Counted from the stretch's first letter, positions 33,246 to 43,117 are shown. The stretch is DNA of 64,000 nt from an uncultured Porphyromonadaceae bacterium (GCA_947178215.1 CAMWXJ010000012.1:1-64000), one strand, 5' to 3'. The notes: generated by a model from the letters alone, not told the origin. A program made the numbers and translations.

Positions 33246-34324
33246 GCCATGAGTGAGGTATAGAAGTCGTTGAGGCGGCTTACGTTAAACCGCAAATCAT
33301 ATTGCGCCTCGGCCTTGACTCGCGCCGCCTTGCCGAGTTCGCGCCTCTTGTCGGGCTTGCCGGCGAGCGTGCGCAACACTGCCACAAGGCTCTCCCGGTC
33401 GGCGGGGTCGTAAAACATGGCATTGATGCCGTCCTCGCCCAACTCCCGCATGCGCTCGCACATGGCAATGATGAGCGGCACGCCACACGCCATTCCCGCC
33501 ACTCCTGCCTCTACCGCCACGGCCGACTCTCCGTCGGGAATGATGAGGGCGTCGGACTTCATTATCAATTCGGGACTGAGGGCTATGTCGCCGAGCCACT
33601 CCACGCGGGCGTCTATGCCCAGCGCCTTGGCGCGACGCACAAGCGGCATAGCCTGACGCGCCTCACCCTGCCCCGCAACAACGAGCTTTACGGGTGTGTG
33701 GTGGGTCATGCCCATGGCCTCAATCACATGGTCGAGTCCGCAGCCTGTGGTGATGCGTCCGCCCCATGTCACGACGAGCTCGTGCGAGTCGTCGCCGTCA
33801 ACGGCCTTGTCGGGAATCCGTATGCCCGGCGCTATAACTTCGCTTCGGGTCATCGCTGCCACTCCCGTTCCCGACGATGCGGCGTAGCGCTCGCGGTCAT
33901 ATTCAGTGTGGAATATCATTCCGTCGATATTGGCGAGAGTGAAGCGGGCCGAAGGGGTATCGGGAGGCAGATGCCCCGACGACAGTTCAAGCACTACCTT
34001 TATGTCGCACCCCGACATCGACCGCGCGAGAAGCAGGGCACGCTCGGCATGGTCAATACGGTAGGTGTGGATTATTATGCGGTCGGCATCGCCGCAAAGC
34101 CTCCTCACTTTCATCGGGAAAGTAAACATGCGCATTCCCACTCCGAAGTCCGAAGTCTGGACTTCTATTCCGGACTGCGCGGCAAGGCTGTCGGCCACGG
34201 AGCCTTTGCGCCGGAGCGCGCCCAAGGGCTGCCCCTCGCCGGCCATGAGGCGCAGGCGGTCGCATATCATCACGTCGGGCAGCGAATTATAGCCGCCGTT
34301 GTCGTAAACATCTATTATCTTCAT
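33242..34324 (-). CDS. Glycosyltransferase, GT4-like
   Basis: A 360-residue GT-B fold enzyme. The N-terminal half has alternating strands and helices (IIDVYDNGGYNSLPDV, VVLELSSGH); the C-terminal nucleotide-sugar domain shows VVTWGGRITTGCGLDHVIEAM, WLGDI and a PDGESAVAVEAGVAGMACGVPLI region equivalent to the EX7E motif of GT4. A role in LPS-core sugar transfer is inferred from its operon with a GT2 enzyme and an LPS kinase. Four-base overlaps at both ends indicate translational coupling. Confidence 0.8.
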   Translation of the reverse strand: MKIIDVYDNGGYNSLPDVMICDRLRLMAGEGQPLGALRRKGSVADSLAAQSGIEVQTSDFGVGMRMFTFPMKVRRLCGDADRIIIHTYRIDHAERALLLARSMSGCDIKVVLELSSGHLPPDTPSARFTLANIDGMIFHTEYDRERYAASSGTGVAAMTRSEVIAPGIRIPDKAVDGDDSHELVVTWGGRITTGCGLDHVIEAMGMTHHTPVKLVVAGQGEARQAMPLVRRAKALGIDARVEWLGDIALSPELIMKSDALIIPDGESAVAVEAGVAGMACGVPLIIAMCERMRELGEDGINAMFYDPADRESLVAVLRTLAGKPDKRRELGKAARVKAEAQYDLRFNVSRLNDFYTSLMA

Positions 34325-35079
34325 GTCAGGGTACGGGCTTTACGGTAGGCGTGGAGGGCCGAATAGAAGCAACGCCGGCTTATGGCGCGTCCTATCGTGC
34401 CGTCCATCCATCCTCCTTGACCGATATAACAATTAATGAAGGCTTTCATCCCTTGCCAATATGGCTCAAAGGCTGAAATATGTCGCCGCGACGACACTAT
34501 GCGCTCGGCTTCCAGGGCGGCATGTGCCTCCTGGGTAGCCTCATATTCCTCCGGCGAAGAGCAGCGGTAATGAAGTATGTCGCCGTCGACAGGCTCCGGC
34601 TCCACGTCATCGTGGAAAATCACACGCTCGTCGACACCACGCAGATTCCAGTTGGCATAACGCTTGTCGAAAAGCCTCACCTGGGTGTCGGGATACCAGC
34701 CGCAGTGCTTCACCGGCTGACCGCAGTAGAAGTTGAGGCGTGAAAAGGAATATCCACGATGGCCGAAACCCTCGGCTTTGAGCCGCAGCAGACTCTCGCG
34801 CACGGCGGGCGACAGCTCTTCGTCGGCGTCGAGCGCCAGCACGTAGGTATGACCGGCAAGCGAGGTGGCATACTGCCGCTGCGCCCCGTAGCCTTTCATG
34901 GGGCGTGTCACGACACGGCATCCGCGACTGCGACATATATCGACAGTGCCGTCGGTCGAACCACTGTCGACAACTATTATCTCGTCGGCTATCCCGGCAA
35001 GAGAATCTATACACGCACCTATATGTTCCCGCTCGTTGAGGGTAAGTATGGTGGCCGTGATGTGATGATGTAGTGACAT
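34321..35079 (-). CDS. Glycosyltransferase family 2, WaaE/KdtX-like
   Basis: A 252-residue GT-A enzyme. It starts with ITATILTLNEREHIGACIDSL, has IIVVDSGSTDGT (33-44), an ALDADEELS DxD-type motif near 89-97 and a conserved NFYCGQPVKHCGWYPDTQVRLF stretch near 130-152 typical of WaaE/KdtX glucosyltransferases acting on LPS heptose. It is the first gene of the LPS-core operon; its ATG is at 35079, and the long gene-free region begins immediately upstream. Confidence 0.87.
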   Translation of the reverse strand: MSLHHHITATILTLNEREHIGACIDSLAGIADEIIVVDSGSTDGTVDICRSRGCRVVTRPMKGYGAQRQYATSLAGHTYVLALDADEELSPAVRESLLRLKAEGFGHRGYSFSRLNFYCGQPVKHCGWYPDTQVRLFDKRYANWNLRGVDERVIFHDDVEPEPVDGDILHYRCSSPEEYEATQEAHAALEAERIVSSRRHISAFEPYWQGMKAFINCYIGQGGWMDGTIGRAISRRCFYSALHAYRKARTLT

Positions 35080-35199
35080 GGTAGTTTCAGTGGATTGACA
35101 ACGACTTAGTAATCATAAGGCAAAAATAATCATCATTTCCCGCCTGTGCAAATTATAATCCCTGCCAGACGTGATATTTATAGGCCGGATCCAACGAGC

Positions 35200-35770
35200 A
35201 GGCATTATCAACCGATGTAGACACAGGTTGTCAACATCATGTTGATAACAGATTCAATACACTGATTTATCGCATATTGAGATGATGATAACCTGTCGAC
35301 ATCCATGTTTAAAGCCACAACATACCTTGTGCGCAAAGCTATGCTAACAACACCGCGGGATGAGGCTTACGCACTATGCGGCGTAAGCGTGTGAACAACT
35401 CCGCGCCTACATTGTTTATCTTCATGTTGACAACGGTGTCAATAACTGTTGAAATCTCTTTCCATACTTTTCAACAACTCGATTTGGATATTTGGAATGA
35501 GTCGATTAAGCCCGGTCCATACCCCGGATTGCAAATAAGATAGCGCTTAATTATCGAGGCGTTTTCAGTAGGGTTATCAACTGTTTTCAGTAATTTTAGG
35601 TTATCAAAATATCTACACGCACCTGTTATCAACATGGTGTTTACAACAGTGCCAATAGGCTTGTATGCAACGACATGACATGAAGATAACGTGTAGATTC
35701 GTACAGTCAGAATAATGATAACCGTTTTTCCAAATCCGGACATGTATTTTTATCACAGCTATCAACATCC
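35200..35770. other. Gene-free A/T-rich region with repeated TTATCAAC-like 9-mers; candidate oriC
   Basis: The gap between 35080 and 36040 has no credible gene. Within it, 9-mers close to the DnaA box (TTATCCACA) recur on both strands: TTATCAACC 35205, TTGTCAACA 35228, TGTTGATAA 35240, TTATCGCAT 35267, TGTTGACAA 35425, TTATCAACT 35574, TTATCAAAA 35601, TTATCAACA 35626, CTATCAACA 35759. The flanks are A/T-rich, with an obvious T/A-rich run at 35794-35820. This is what an origin might look like, but no dnaA is nearby, and every box differs from the consensus. Other repeat-binding regulators or a centromere-like site are possible. Confidence 0.4.
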
Positions 35771-35850
35771 ATTATTATTGCTATTGGGATAAAGGTTAAT
35801 TAAATTTTTTCTTTTCATAATTCTACAACAATAACAACTATATGTCGACA

Positions 35851-35924
35851 ACCCCGCTCCCGGGCTGTACCTCGGTGCCGCTTCCCGGGGTATAGCCGTA
35901 AGACCCGGTAGGAGTCTTCACGGC
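35851..35924. other. G/C-rich structured patch
   Basis: Within otherwise A/T-rich DNA, about 75 bases are G/C-rich and self-complementary: ACCCCG (35851-35856) with CGGGGT (35886-35891), and GCCGT-AGAC (35895-35904) with GTCT-ACGGC (35914-35924). It could be a small structured RNA or a recombination site; there is no promoter that I can defend. Confidence 0.3.
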
Positions 35925-36040
35925 CGCATCCGTCCGCGCCGCCAACTGTTTACGGAGGCTATAAGCAACCAAACAATTTCCCGCATTATTGGGCTACATA
36001 CGATTATATTTTTATTAAGTACATGACACAAATTTGCAGT

Positions 36041-36803
36041 TCAGGCACGCCATCGGAGTTTTTCAGCATGGCTCCGGAATTCAGCTTTAAGGAGAAACAG
36101 CTTGTCGTAGACACGCTCCTGTCCGAGCTTGAGGCCGTGAAACAGATGCCATGCCCTGACATCTTCAGAGGACTTGGGATTACGCAGCAAAAAATTCTGC
36201 TTGATTCGCAGGTAGTATCGGATGCGCCTGTTGTTGAGATACTCGACCCATTCCTTTCCGACAAACTCGCGGTCGGCGACGAGGGAATCGATACACTCGG
36301 CACCGAACAGCCGTATAAATCTATCAATCATCCGTGTCCGCTCTTTCCAATTGGAATTGCCGCGCTTGTCAAGCATGGTAAAGAGCAGGGGAAATGCAAC
36401 ACCCTTGTATGTCACTCCAAGCATAAGGATATTGATGTTGACCTCGTCGAATTTCCAGTTGGTGCGGTCGAGGCTCAGAACAAGTCCTGTCTTGACTGGC
36501 AGAAGCGCAAATATCACTTTGGCGATAAGGTCAAGGTTGAGAGCATATCCGGCAAGAAATCTCTGCACTCGCCTCAAATTGGAATCACGTTCAACGCTCG
36601 TAGGCATTGCTGCCGCTATCTTGTGCAGACTGACCGTCTGCACGACACAAAGGGCATGAAGAACAAATGCAAGCAATTTTATGCGAGCCAAATTCTTGCT
36701 AGCAAGCGCTTCGCGATGACATTACCGGGCCAAGATGCTCTTGCATAATCGGGACGATTTGATTAAATTTGTCGCAGTCTCTGGTAGTTGTCGTAACTTT
36801 CAT
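36041..36803 (-). pseudogene. IS4-type transposase remnant, frameshifted and truncated
   Basis: The main ORF (36041-36691) carries the DDE core of an IS4-family transposase: LVLSLDRTNWKF (first Asp) and SLVADREFVGKEW (second Asp and start of the C1 region). The gene seems to begin at the ATG at 36803 (MKVTTTTRDC, EHLGP), reads into a stop, and continues in another frame before the main ORF, so there is a frameshift near 36710-36725. The C-terminus stops right after KLRWRA, without the region holding the YREK-type glutamate. I could not find convincing terminal inverted repeats. A dead insertion sequence is the best reading. Confidence 0.75.
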
Positions 36804-36966
36804 GGAAAAAGCGGTCAAACTTTTCTTTAAAGTTGCTAATTTTCAGGGATTTTCACATGAAAAACTAATTAATAATCAACAACATAACCGACAAAATTTA
36901 ATTTTTGTCATCTACTAAAACGACACATAATCCAAAATGTTATCAATTAATTATTATCGTATTCGT

Positions 36967-38421
36967 ATGAATAAAATCATCAAAGCACTTATGGTGGGAC
37001 TTGTACTCACCATGCTTGCCTCATGCAGCGACAATGATGGGCAGCCTTTCGATGAGCCTGAGGTAAACTCGGCCACTCTATGCTATGTGACGGTTCCCGA
37101 TACCGCCAAAACACTTACCGCTGAACGCGCCATGATGATTGCCGCCCGTCATTCAGGCACAGGTGCTGACTCGCGCACTGCCGGTCGCCTTCCGGCATCC
37201 ATTGATGCAGTCAACGATGAGGACGGAAATCCCCTCATGTATGTTGTCAACTACACTGACAATAAAGGATTCGTAATCTTGTCGGCATCAAAGGAATATT
37301 ATCCCATTCTCGCCGAAAGCGATGAGGGTAGCTTTGATCTTCGCAATCTCGAACCGGAACATCCGGTCAACCTTTGGTTAGACGAACAGAAGTTTCTTGT
37401 CGAGCACATAGACGCATTACCCGACTCGGTGAAGAGCCGCGCAGCTTCCTTATGGATGGAATACAACTATGATAGAGCTGCCATATCGGCGGCTATTGAC
37501 TCGCGTGCCAACTATCCGGAGAAACCTCAAGTCTACTACGATAGCCTTCGTCGCTGGACTCTCGACCCCAATATCGAAGTTTATACCTATGAGGACTACA
37601 TCAACACTGAAGAATACAGTCATTTATCTGATGAAGTTAAACGAGATATTAAATCAAGTATACACTATTTGGGGAATAGCCAATATGGTACTGTCGAGAG
37701 TTCGACTCTTGTATTAAGGAAATCATTATACAAGGAATTTCGGAATCAACTGATCCAGACTAAGTGGGCACAAGGCGAGCCATACAACGGCATGATTCCA
37801 GGCAAGAAGCTTGGATGTACGACTGTTGCAGTAGGCCAGATTATGAAGTATCATAAATTCCCAGTATATTTTGCTTGGGATAATATGCCCAATATTGGTG
37901 CTACTATAGTTACGCAATCATTCTTGTATGAACTTGGTAAAGAAATAAATGGGGGTGATTTTGGAAGTAAAAAAACTGGCGCTAGTATAGGAGAAGTAAA
38001 ATCCGCACTAAAAAAATATGGCTACCGTGTTTCGGAACATTCCCATAACCCAAATTCCGTCTCGTCTCAATTATCATTAGGAAAAGGCTTTCCTGTATGT
38101 ATGTTCGGAGATAATCGTGCAGGGGATGGTTCGCATGCATGGGTATGTGATGGCATAGACACGCGTTCCAGCCACATCGAAATTCGCTTTATGACCCTTG
38201 AGTATCGTCCGACCACAGTTTCCATTCCTCCAATGATTGAGGCGTATAAGATAATGAATTTAGAATGGACGTACACTAAATTTCACTATATTTGGGGAGC
38301 GAATGGTGACTTTGACGCTTTTTTCTATGATTCTGATATAAGTTTCACGGATGGAAAGGGAGATGTGAAAGATTATAGTAAGAATCGTAAAGATGTACAT
38401 GTTTCACCAAATTATCAATAA
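36967..38421 (+). CDS. C10-family cysteine protease (streptopain-like) lipoprotein
   Basis: A 484-residue protein. The ATG at 36967 gives a lipoprotein signal with MLASC (Cys20); the longer reading adds ten residues. Residues 40-130 resemble the Spi-type propeptide (LTAERAMMIAARHSG, LMYVVNYTDNKGFVILSASKEYYPILA). The catalytic part has the cysteine motif KKLGCTTVAVGQIMKYHKFP (Cys near 287), histidine in SHAWVCDGID (near 386) and a tryptophan motif YIWGANGDFDAFF (near 441). C10 proteases such as streptopain and periodontain cleave host or bacterial proteins. Surface lipidation is typical in Bacteroides. It is followed after 9 bases by a small barrel protein. Confidence 0.88.
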   Translation: MNKIIKALMVGLVLTMLASCSDNDGQPFDEPEVNSATLCYVTVPDTAKTLTAERAMMIAARHSGTGADSRTAGRLPASIDAVNDEDGNPLMYVVNYTDNKGFVILSASKEYYPILAESDEGSFDLRNLEPEHPVNLWLDEQKFLVEHIDALPDSVKSRAASLWMEYNYDRAAISAAIDSRANYPEKPQVYYDSLRRWTLDPNIEVYTYEDYINTEEYSHLSDEVKRDIKSSIHYLGNSQYGTVESSTLVLRKSLYKEFRNQLIQTKWAQGEPYNGMIPGKKLGCTTVAVGQIMKYHKFPVYFAWDNMPNIGATIVTQSFLYELGKEINGGDFGSKKTGASIGEVKSALKKYGYRVSEHSHNPNSVSSQLSLGKGFPVCMFGDNRAGDGSHAWVCDGIDTRSSHIEIRFMTLEYRPTTVSIPPMIEAYKIMNLEWTYTKFHYIWGANGDFDAFFYDSDISFTDGKGDVKDYSKNRKDVHVSPNYQ

Positions 38422-38430
38422 TTGCACAAA

Positions 38431-39018
38431 ATGAGGCTACAGTTTATCATTCTCATTATCATGGCCGTGCTTTATCAGCAGAAGGCAATGGCCTTACAAC
38501 CGACAGAACAAGGTATCACAACCGGTATCTATACCGGTCTCAACAGATGGGAAAGAGCTGACCACAATAAAGTCGGCTTCTCAGTCACCCCACAAATAGG
38601 TTATCGTTTCAACAGCAAATGGGAAGCCGGGGCTATGTTTAAGTTTGACCACTATTCATATTTGGTCAACTATTACGGAATAGGGGCTTACGGAAGATAT
38701 AACTGCGTGCTGACATCCAATGGCGCTTTCAGGCTATTTGTCGATGGACAAGCCTACTACAGCATAGGCGACTATGAAAAGTATTATGGAGGTGATTTAA
38801 CCGATAACTCCGTCAATCCTGTTGAAATAGGTCTGACACCTGGTATCGCCTATCGTATTCACGGCAGCAAGGTAGACCTTAAGCTCCGCTATCTCTTTAT
38901 CGGTTTCAACAACAACGACCGATGGTATAAGGAAATGGGCGGCTGCGTAGGTCGCGGCGACTGGATTCTTGACGCGGGATTGCGTCGCCTTGAACTCGGT
39001 GTGGCCGTCAACTTCTGA
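38431..39018 (+). CDS. Small outer-membrane beta-barrel protein
   Basis: A 195-residue protein starting at the ATG at 38431 (MRLQFIILIIMAVLY), with a signal peptide ending after KAMA. The mature part has alternating strands with aromatic girdles (GAMFKFDHYSYLVNYYGIGAYGRY, KVDLKLRYLFIGFNNN) and ends in phenylalanine (LGVAVNF), the usual outer-membrane sorting end. It is likely an eight-stranded barrel. It lies 9 bases after the C10 protease gene and is followed by a strong terminator, so the two form an operon. Confidence 0.75.
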   Translation: MRLQFIILIIMAVLYQQKAMALQPTEQGITTGIYTGLNRWERADHNKVGFSVTPQIGYRFNSKWEAGAMFKFDHYSYLVNYYGIGAYGRYNCVLTSNGAFRLFVDGQAYYSIGDYEKYYGGDLTDNSVNPVEIGLTPGIAYRIHGSKVDLKLRYLFIGFNNNDRWYKEMGGCVGRGDWILDAGLRRLELGVAVNF

Positions 39019-39062
39019 GCCACCATTCTTAGACGATAAACCTTAATCATCAATATAATAAT

Positions 39063-39100
39063 CGCCCGCATCCGGTATTTTCTGCGCCCGGATGCGGGCG
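39063..39100 (+). terminator. Intrinsic terminator after barrel gene
   Basis: CGCCCGCATCCGG (39063-39075) and its perfect complement (39088-39100) form a 13-bp stem. A second inverted repeat, GTTTTC-GTTTTCCAT with ATGGAAAAC-GAAAAC (39108-39148), lies just downstream. Confidence 0.8.
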
Positions 39101-39213
39101 TAATAGTGTTTTCCTGTTTTCCATAGGACCACATGGAAAACAGAAAACAACGCAAAAAAAGTTATAAACCTCTTTTCGGTAATGCAAAGCGCAGGTGATT
39201 GGAAAATAATGTG

Positions 39214-39221
39214 TAACTTTG
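39214..39221 (+). promoter_or_regulatory. -7 box upstream of mannosidase operon
   Basis: TAACTTTG matches TAnnTTTG, 52 bases before the GH92 ATG. I do not see a good TTG at the -33 distance, so activation by a regulator is possible. Confidence 0.45.
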
Positions 39222-39273
39222 TGACACATCAATCATTACTTAAATCACATTCTTACACTCTTTTCCACGCCTG

Positions 39274-41610
39274 ATGAATCGCAACATACTGTGCATTGCT
39301 ACGATCATGGCTCTCGCAGCAATATCATCAACAGCCGTATCGGCGACTGATCCAGTCGACTATGTAAGTACCCTTACGGGTACCCAGTCGAAACACTCGC
39401 TTTCGACCGGCAACACTTATCCCGCAGTGGCTATGCCGTGGGGCATGAATTTCTGGACGCCCCAGACCGGCAAAATGGGCGACGGCTGGGCCTATACCTA
39501 CGATGCCGACAAACTACGCGGCTTCAAGCAGACTCACCAGCCAAGCCCATGGATCAACGACTACGGCCAGTTCTCGATTATGCCCGTTACGGGTAGTCCG
39601 GTGTTTGACGAGAACGAGCGTGCGAGCTGGTTCTCGCACAAGGCCGAGGAGGCCCGCCCCTATTACTACAAAGCGTATCTAGCCGACCACGACGTAGTGA
39701 CCGAGATAGTTCCCACCGACCGTGCCGCCATGTTCCGCTTCACTTTCCCTGAAAGTGACAGCTCGTTTGTGGTGGTCGACGCTTTCGACCGCGGCTCGGA
39801 AGTGACGATTGACCCCTCCGGACGACGCATCACCGGTTACACCACACGCAACAGCGGCGGCGTGCCCGACAATTTCCGCAACTACTTTGTGGTTGAGTTC
39901 GACAAGCCGTTCAGCTATACCGCTGCGGTGACCGACGGCAATGTAGACACCGGCTCGCTTGCCTCCACGGCCAACCATGCCGGGGCGATAATAGGCTTCG
40001 CTACTTCAAAGGGCGAAAAGGTACACGCGAGAGTGGCCTCGTCGTTCATAAGCCCCGAACAGGCAGTCGCCAACCTCAAAGAGCTCGGCACGGGCTACGA
40101 CTTCGAGACCGTGAAGAGCGCGGGCCGCGACAAATGGAATGAAGTGCTCGGCCGCGTCGAGATTGACGACAACGACCTTGACCGCCTCCGCACATTTTAT
40201 TCCTGCTTCTATCGCGCCGTGCTGTTTCCGCGCAGCTTCTATGAGATAGACGCCCAGGGCAACCCCGTGCATTACAGTCCCTACAACGGCGAGGTGCTCC
40301 CCGGCTACATGTTTACCGACACCGGCTTCTGGGACACATTCCGCGCCCTCTTCCCTTTCCTCAACCTGCTCTATCCGTCGATGAATGTAAAGATGCAGGA
40401 GGGCCTTGTCAACGCATATCTCGAAAGCGGCTTCCTGCCTGAGTGGGCCAGTCCCGGTCACCGCGGCTGCATGGTGGGCAACAACTCGGCTTCGGTAGTG
40501 GCCGACGCATGGCTCAAAGGCCTTCGCGGCTATGACGCCGACAAGCTCTGGGAGGCTGTGGTACACGGCGCCAACGCCGTGCATCCCGAAGTGTCGTCGA
40601 CAGGCCGCAAAGGCTACGACTACTACAACACTCTCGGCTACGTGCCCTACGACGTGAAGATAAACGAGAGCGCGGCCCGCACTCTGGAATATGCCTACGA
40701 CGACTGGTGCATCTATCAGTTTGGCAAGGCGCTCGGCCGCCCGGCCAAGGAGCTTGCTCCCTATAAAGAGCGCGCACTCAACTATCGCAACCTCTTCGAC
40801 GCCGAGCATAACCTCATGCGCGGCCGCAACGCCGACGGCAGCTTCCAGGCGCCGTTCAATCCGCTCAAATGGGGTGACGCGTTTACCGAGGGTAATTCGT
40901 GGCACTATTCATGGTCGGTGTTCCACGACCCGCAGGGACTTATCGACCTCATGGGCGGCAACGCCACGTTCACAGCTATGCTTGACTCGGTAATTACGGT
41001 TCCACCGCTGTTTGACGACAGCTATTACGGCGGCGTGATTCATGAGATACGCGAGATGCAGATAATGAACATGGGCAACTACGCCCACGGCAACCAACCC
41101 ATACAGCACATGCTCTATCTCTACAATTATGCCGGCGAGCCATGGAAGAGCCAGAAATGGATTCGTGAGGTCATGGACCGCTTCTATCTTCCCACCCCCG
41201 ACGGCTATTGCGGCGACGAAGACAATGGCCAGACTTCGGCATGGTATCTATTCTCGGCAATGGGATTCTATCCTGTGTGTCCCGGTTCGACACAGTATGT
41301 CATCGGCACCCCTCTTTTCAGCCGCATGACGCTCAACCTCGAAAACGGCAACAAGCTCATTCTCGACGCTCCCGGCAACAGCCGCGACGCGCGCTATATC
41401 GACAGCATAACCATCGACGGCACGCCTACCTACCGCAACTACTTCACTCACGACGAGCTTACGGCGGGCGGCCGCATCGAATACCGCATGAGCGAAAAGC
41501 CCAATATGTCGCGTGGTACTTCGGCCGAATCGGCTCCCTACTCGTTCAGCACCGAGCTCGCCGCCGAACGCCCCTCAAAAAAGAATAGTAAAAAGTCACG
41601 ACGTAAATAA
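39274..41610 (+). CDS. GH92 alpha-1,2-mannosidase-type glycosidase
   Basis: A 778-residue exported enzyme with a signal peptide (cleavage after VSA, about residue 23). GH92 hallmarks: VSTLTGTQSKHSLSTGNTYPAVAMPWGMNFWTPQTG, a GFKQTHQPSPWINDYGQF segment (about 85-102), the catalytic glutamate region of the C-terminal (alpha/alpha)6 domain near EGNSWHYSW (about 536), and NDQGQTSAW-like EDNGQTSAWYLFSAMGFYPVCPG near 648. These enzymes are calcium-dependent inverting exo-alpha-mannosidases acting on mannan or N-glycans. It ends with a lysine-rich tail and is 5 bases from a GH125 gene, so the pair likely strips high-mannose glycans. Confidence 0.93.
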   Translation: MNRNILCIATIMALAAISSTAVSATDPVDYVSTLTGTQSKHSLSTGNTYPAVAMPWGMNFWTPQTGKMGDGWAYTYDADKLRGFKQTHQPSPWINDYGQFSIMPVTGSPVFDENERASWFSHKAEEARPYYYKAYLADHDVVTEIVPTDRAAMFRFTFPESDSSFVVVDAFDRGSEVTIDPSGRRITGYTTRNSGGVPDNFRNYFVVEFDKPFSYTAAVTDGNVDTGSLASTANHAGAIIGFATSKGEKVHARVASSFISPEQAVANLKELGTGYDFETVKSAGRDKWNEVLGRVEIDDNDLDRLRTFYSCFYRAVLFPRSFYEIDAQGNPVHYSPYNGEVLPGYMFTDTGFWDTFRALFPFLNLLYPSMNVKMQEGLVNAYLESGFLPEWASPGHRGCMVGNNSASVVADAWLKGLRGYDADKLWEAVVHGANAVHPEVSSTGRKGYDYYNTLGYVPYDVKINESAARTLEYAYDDWCIYQFGKALGRPAKELAPYKERALNYRNLFDAEHNLMRGRNADGSFQAPFNPLKWGDAFTEGNSWHYSWSVFHDPQGLIDLMGGNATFTAMLDSVITVPPLFDDSYYGGVIHEIREMQIMNMGNYAHGNQPIQHMLYLYNYAGEPWKSQKWIREVMDRFYLPTPDGYCGDEDNGQTSAWYLFSAMGFYPVCPGSTQYVIGTPLFSRMTLNLENGNKLILDAPGNSRDARYIDSITIDGTPTYRNYFTHDELTAGGRIEYRMSEKPNMSRGTSAESAPYSFSTELAAERPSKKNSKKSRRK

Positions 41611-41615
41611 AGGTA

Positions 41616-43091
41616 ATGATTCATAACCAGTTTCAGCGTATATTCGGTGCCACGGCTATTGCCGTGACACTGACAGCGTTTTGTCCGGTAGCCGCCCGCG
41701 GCGCCGACTCCGCGTCATCATCCCTTGCCTGCGCGACCGACGCAGTGCGTGTGAGCCGCCGCCCGGCCGAGGCCGACAGGCTGTTCCGTTCGGAGGCCGT
41801 CGAGGCCGAGATAGCCCGCGTTACAGCGTTGCTCACCAATCCCAAGCTCGCGTGGATGTTTGCCAACTGCTACCCCAACACGCTCGACACCACAGTACAT
41901 TTCCGCCGCGATGCCGACGGCAGGCCCGACACATTTGTCTATACAGGCGACATACACGCCATGTGGCTACGCGACTCAGGCGCGCAGGTGTGGCCTTATG
42001 TGGCGCTCGCCGAACGCGACCCGGAACTGAGGGAGATGCTCGCCGGCGTAATCCTGCGGCAGTTCAAGTGTATTAATCTTGACCCATATGCCAACGCTTT
42101 CAACGACGGTGCGGTGCCCGACGGCCCGTGGATGAGCGACATGACCGACATGAAGCCCGAACTGCACGAGCGCAAGTGGGAGATAGACTCGCTGTGCTAT
42201 CCGGTGCGCCTGGCCTACGAATACTGGCTGCGCACGGGCGACACAAGCATCTTCGGCGACGAGTGGGTGAACGCTGTCAAGAACATACTCGCCACTTTCC
42301 GCGACCAGCAGCGCAAGACCGACAATGGCCGTTATAAGTTCCAGCGTGAGACCGAAGCCGCTACCGATACCCGCAGCAATGGCGGCTACGGTCACCCGGT
42401 GAAGCCGGTGGGGCTTATCGCTTCAGCTTTCCGCCCGAGCGACGACGCTACCACTTTCCAGTTTCTCGTTCCCTCCAATTTCATGGCGGTGTCAAATCTG
42501 CGCAAGGCGGCACGAATACTCACGGAGGTGAACCATGACGAAAAGCTCGCTGCCGAGTGCGCCGCGCTTGCCGACGAAGTGGAGGGCGCGCTTGGTAAAT
42601 ATGCCGTGAATCATCATCCGGAGTTTGGCGATATATACGCCTTCGAGGTCGACGGCTTCGGTAATCAGCTGCTAATGGACGATGCCAATGTGCCGAGCCT
42701 GCTCGCCATGGCATATCTCGGCGATGTAGACTGCGATGACCCTGTGTACCGCAACACCCGCCGCTTTGTGTGGAGCGACTCCAACCCCTACTTTTTCCGT
42801 GGCAAGGCGGGTGAGGGCATAGGCGGACCGCATGTGGGCTATGACATGGTGTGGCCCATGAGCATCATGATGAAAGCCTTTACTTCCGACGACGACGACG
42901 AGATAGCCGGCTGCGTGAAGATGCTTATGAACACCGACGCCGGTACGGGATTCATGCACGAATCGTTTCACAAGGATGACGCGTCCAACTTTACGCGCGA
43001 CTGGTTTGCCTGGCAGAACACGCTGTTTGGCGAGCTTATCATCAAGCTCATAGCCGACGGCCGTCTCGATCTGCTCAACTCCCTCGACTGA
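41616..43091 (+). CDS. GH125 exo-alpha-1,6-mannosidase
   Basis: A 491-residue exported protein with a signal peptide (to about residue 30). It matches GH125: FVYTGDIHAMWLRDSGAQVWPY (about 109-130, the acid motif), INLDPYANAFNDG, HERKWEIDSLCYPVRLAYEYW, then the late QRETEAATDTRSNGGYGHPVKPVGLIASAFRPSDD and ESFHKDDASNFTRDWFAWQNTLFGELI. GH125 removes alpha-1,6-linked mannose from the non-reducing end. With the GH92 gene upstream it would complete trimming of mannose arms. A strong terminator follows. Confidence 0.93.
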   Translation: MIHNQFQRIFGATAIAVTLTAFCPVAARGADSASSSLACATDAVRVSRRPAEADRLFRSEAVEAEIARVTALLTNPKLAWMFANCYPNTLDTTVHFRRDADGRPDTFVYTGDIHAMWLRDSGAQVWPYVALAERDPELREMLAGVILRQFKCINLDPYANAFNDGAVPDGPWMSDMTDMKPELHERKWEIDSLCYPVRLAYEYWLRTGDTSIFGDEWVNAVKNILATFRDQQRKTDNGRYKFQRETEAATDTRSNGGYGHPVKPVGLIASAFRPSDDATTFQFLVPSNFMAVSNLRKAARILTEVNHDEKLAAECAALADEVEGALGKYAVNHHPEFGDIYAFEVDGFGNQLLMDDANVPSLLAMAYLGDVDCDDPVYRNTRRFVWSDSNPYFFRGKAGEGIGGPHVGYDMVWPMSIMMKAFTSDDDDEIAGCVKMLMNTDAGTGFMHESFHKDDASNFTRDWFAWQNTLFGELIIKLIADGRLDLLNSLD

Positions 43092-43117
43092 GATTTCAGG
43101 TCATCGATACGTTAACA

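Noticed and set aside
35200..35770. CRISPR array
   Set aside because: The repeated words are only 9 bases, occur on both strands and are irregularly spaced.
36023..36748. 241-codon + strand frame in the IS remnant
   Set aside because: Opposite strand of the transposase DDE core; no independent support.
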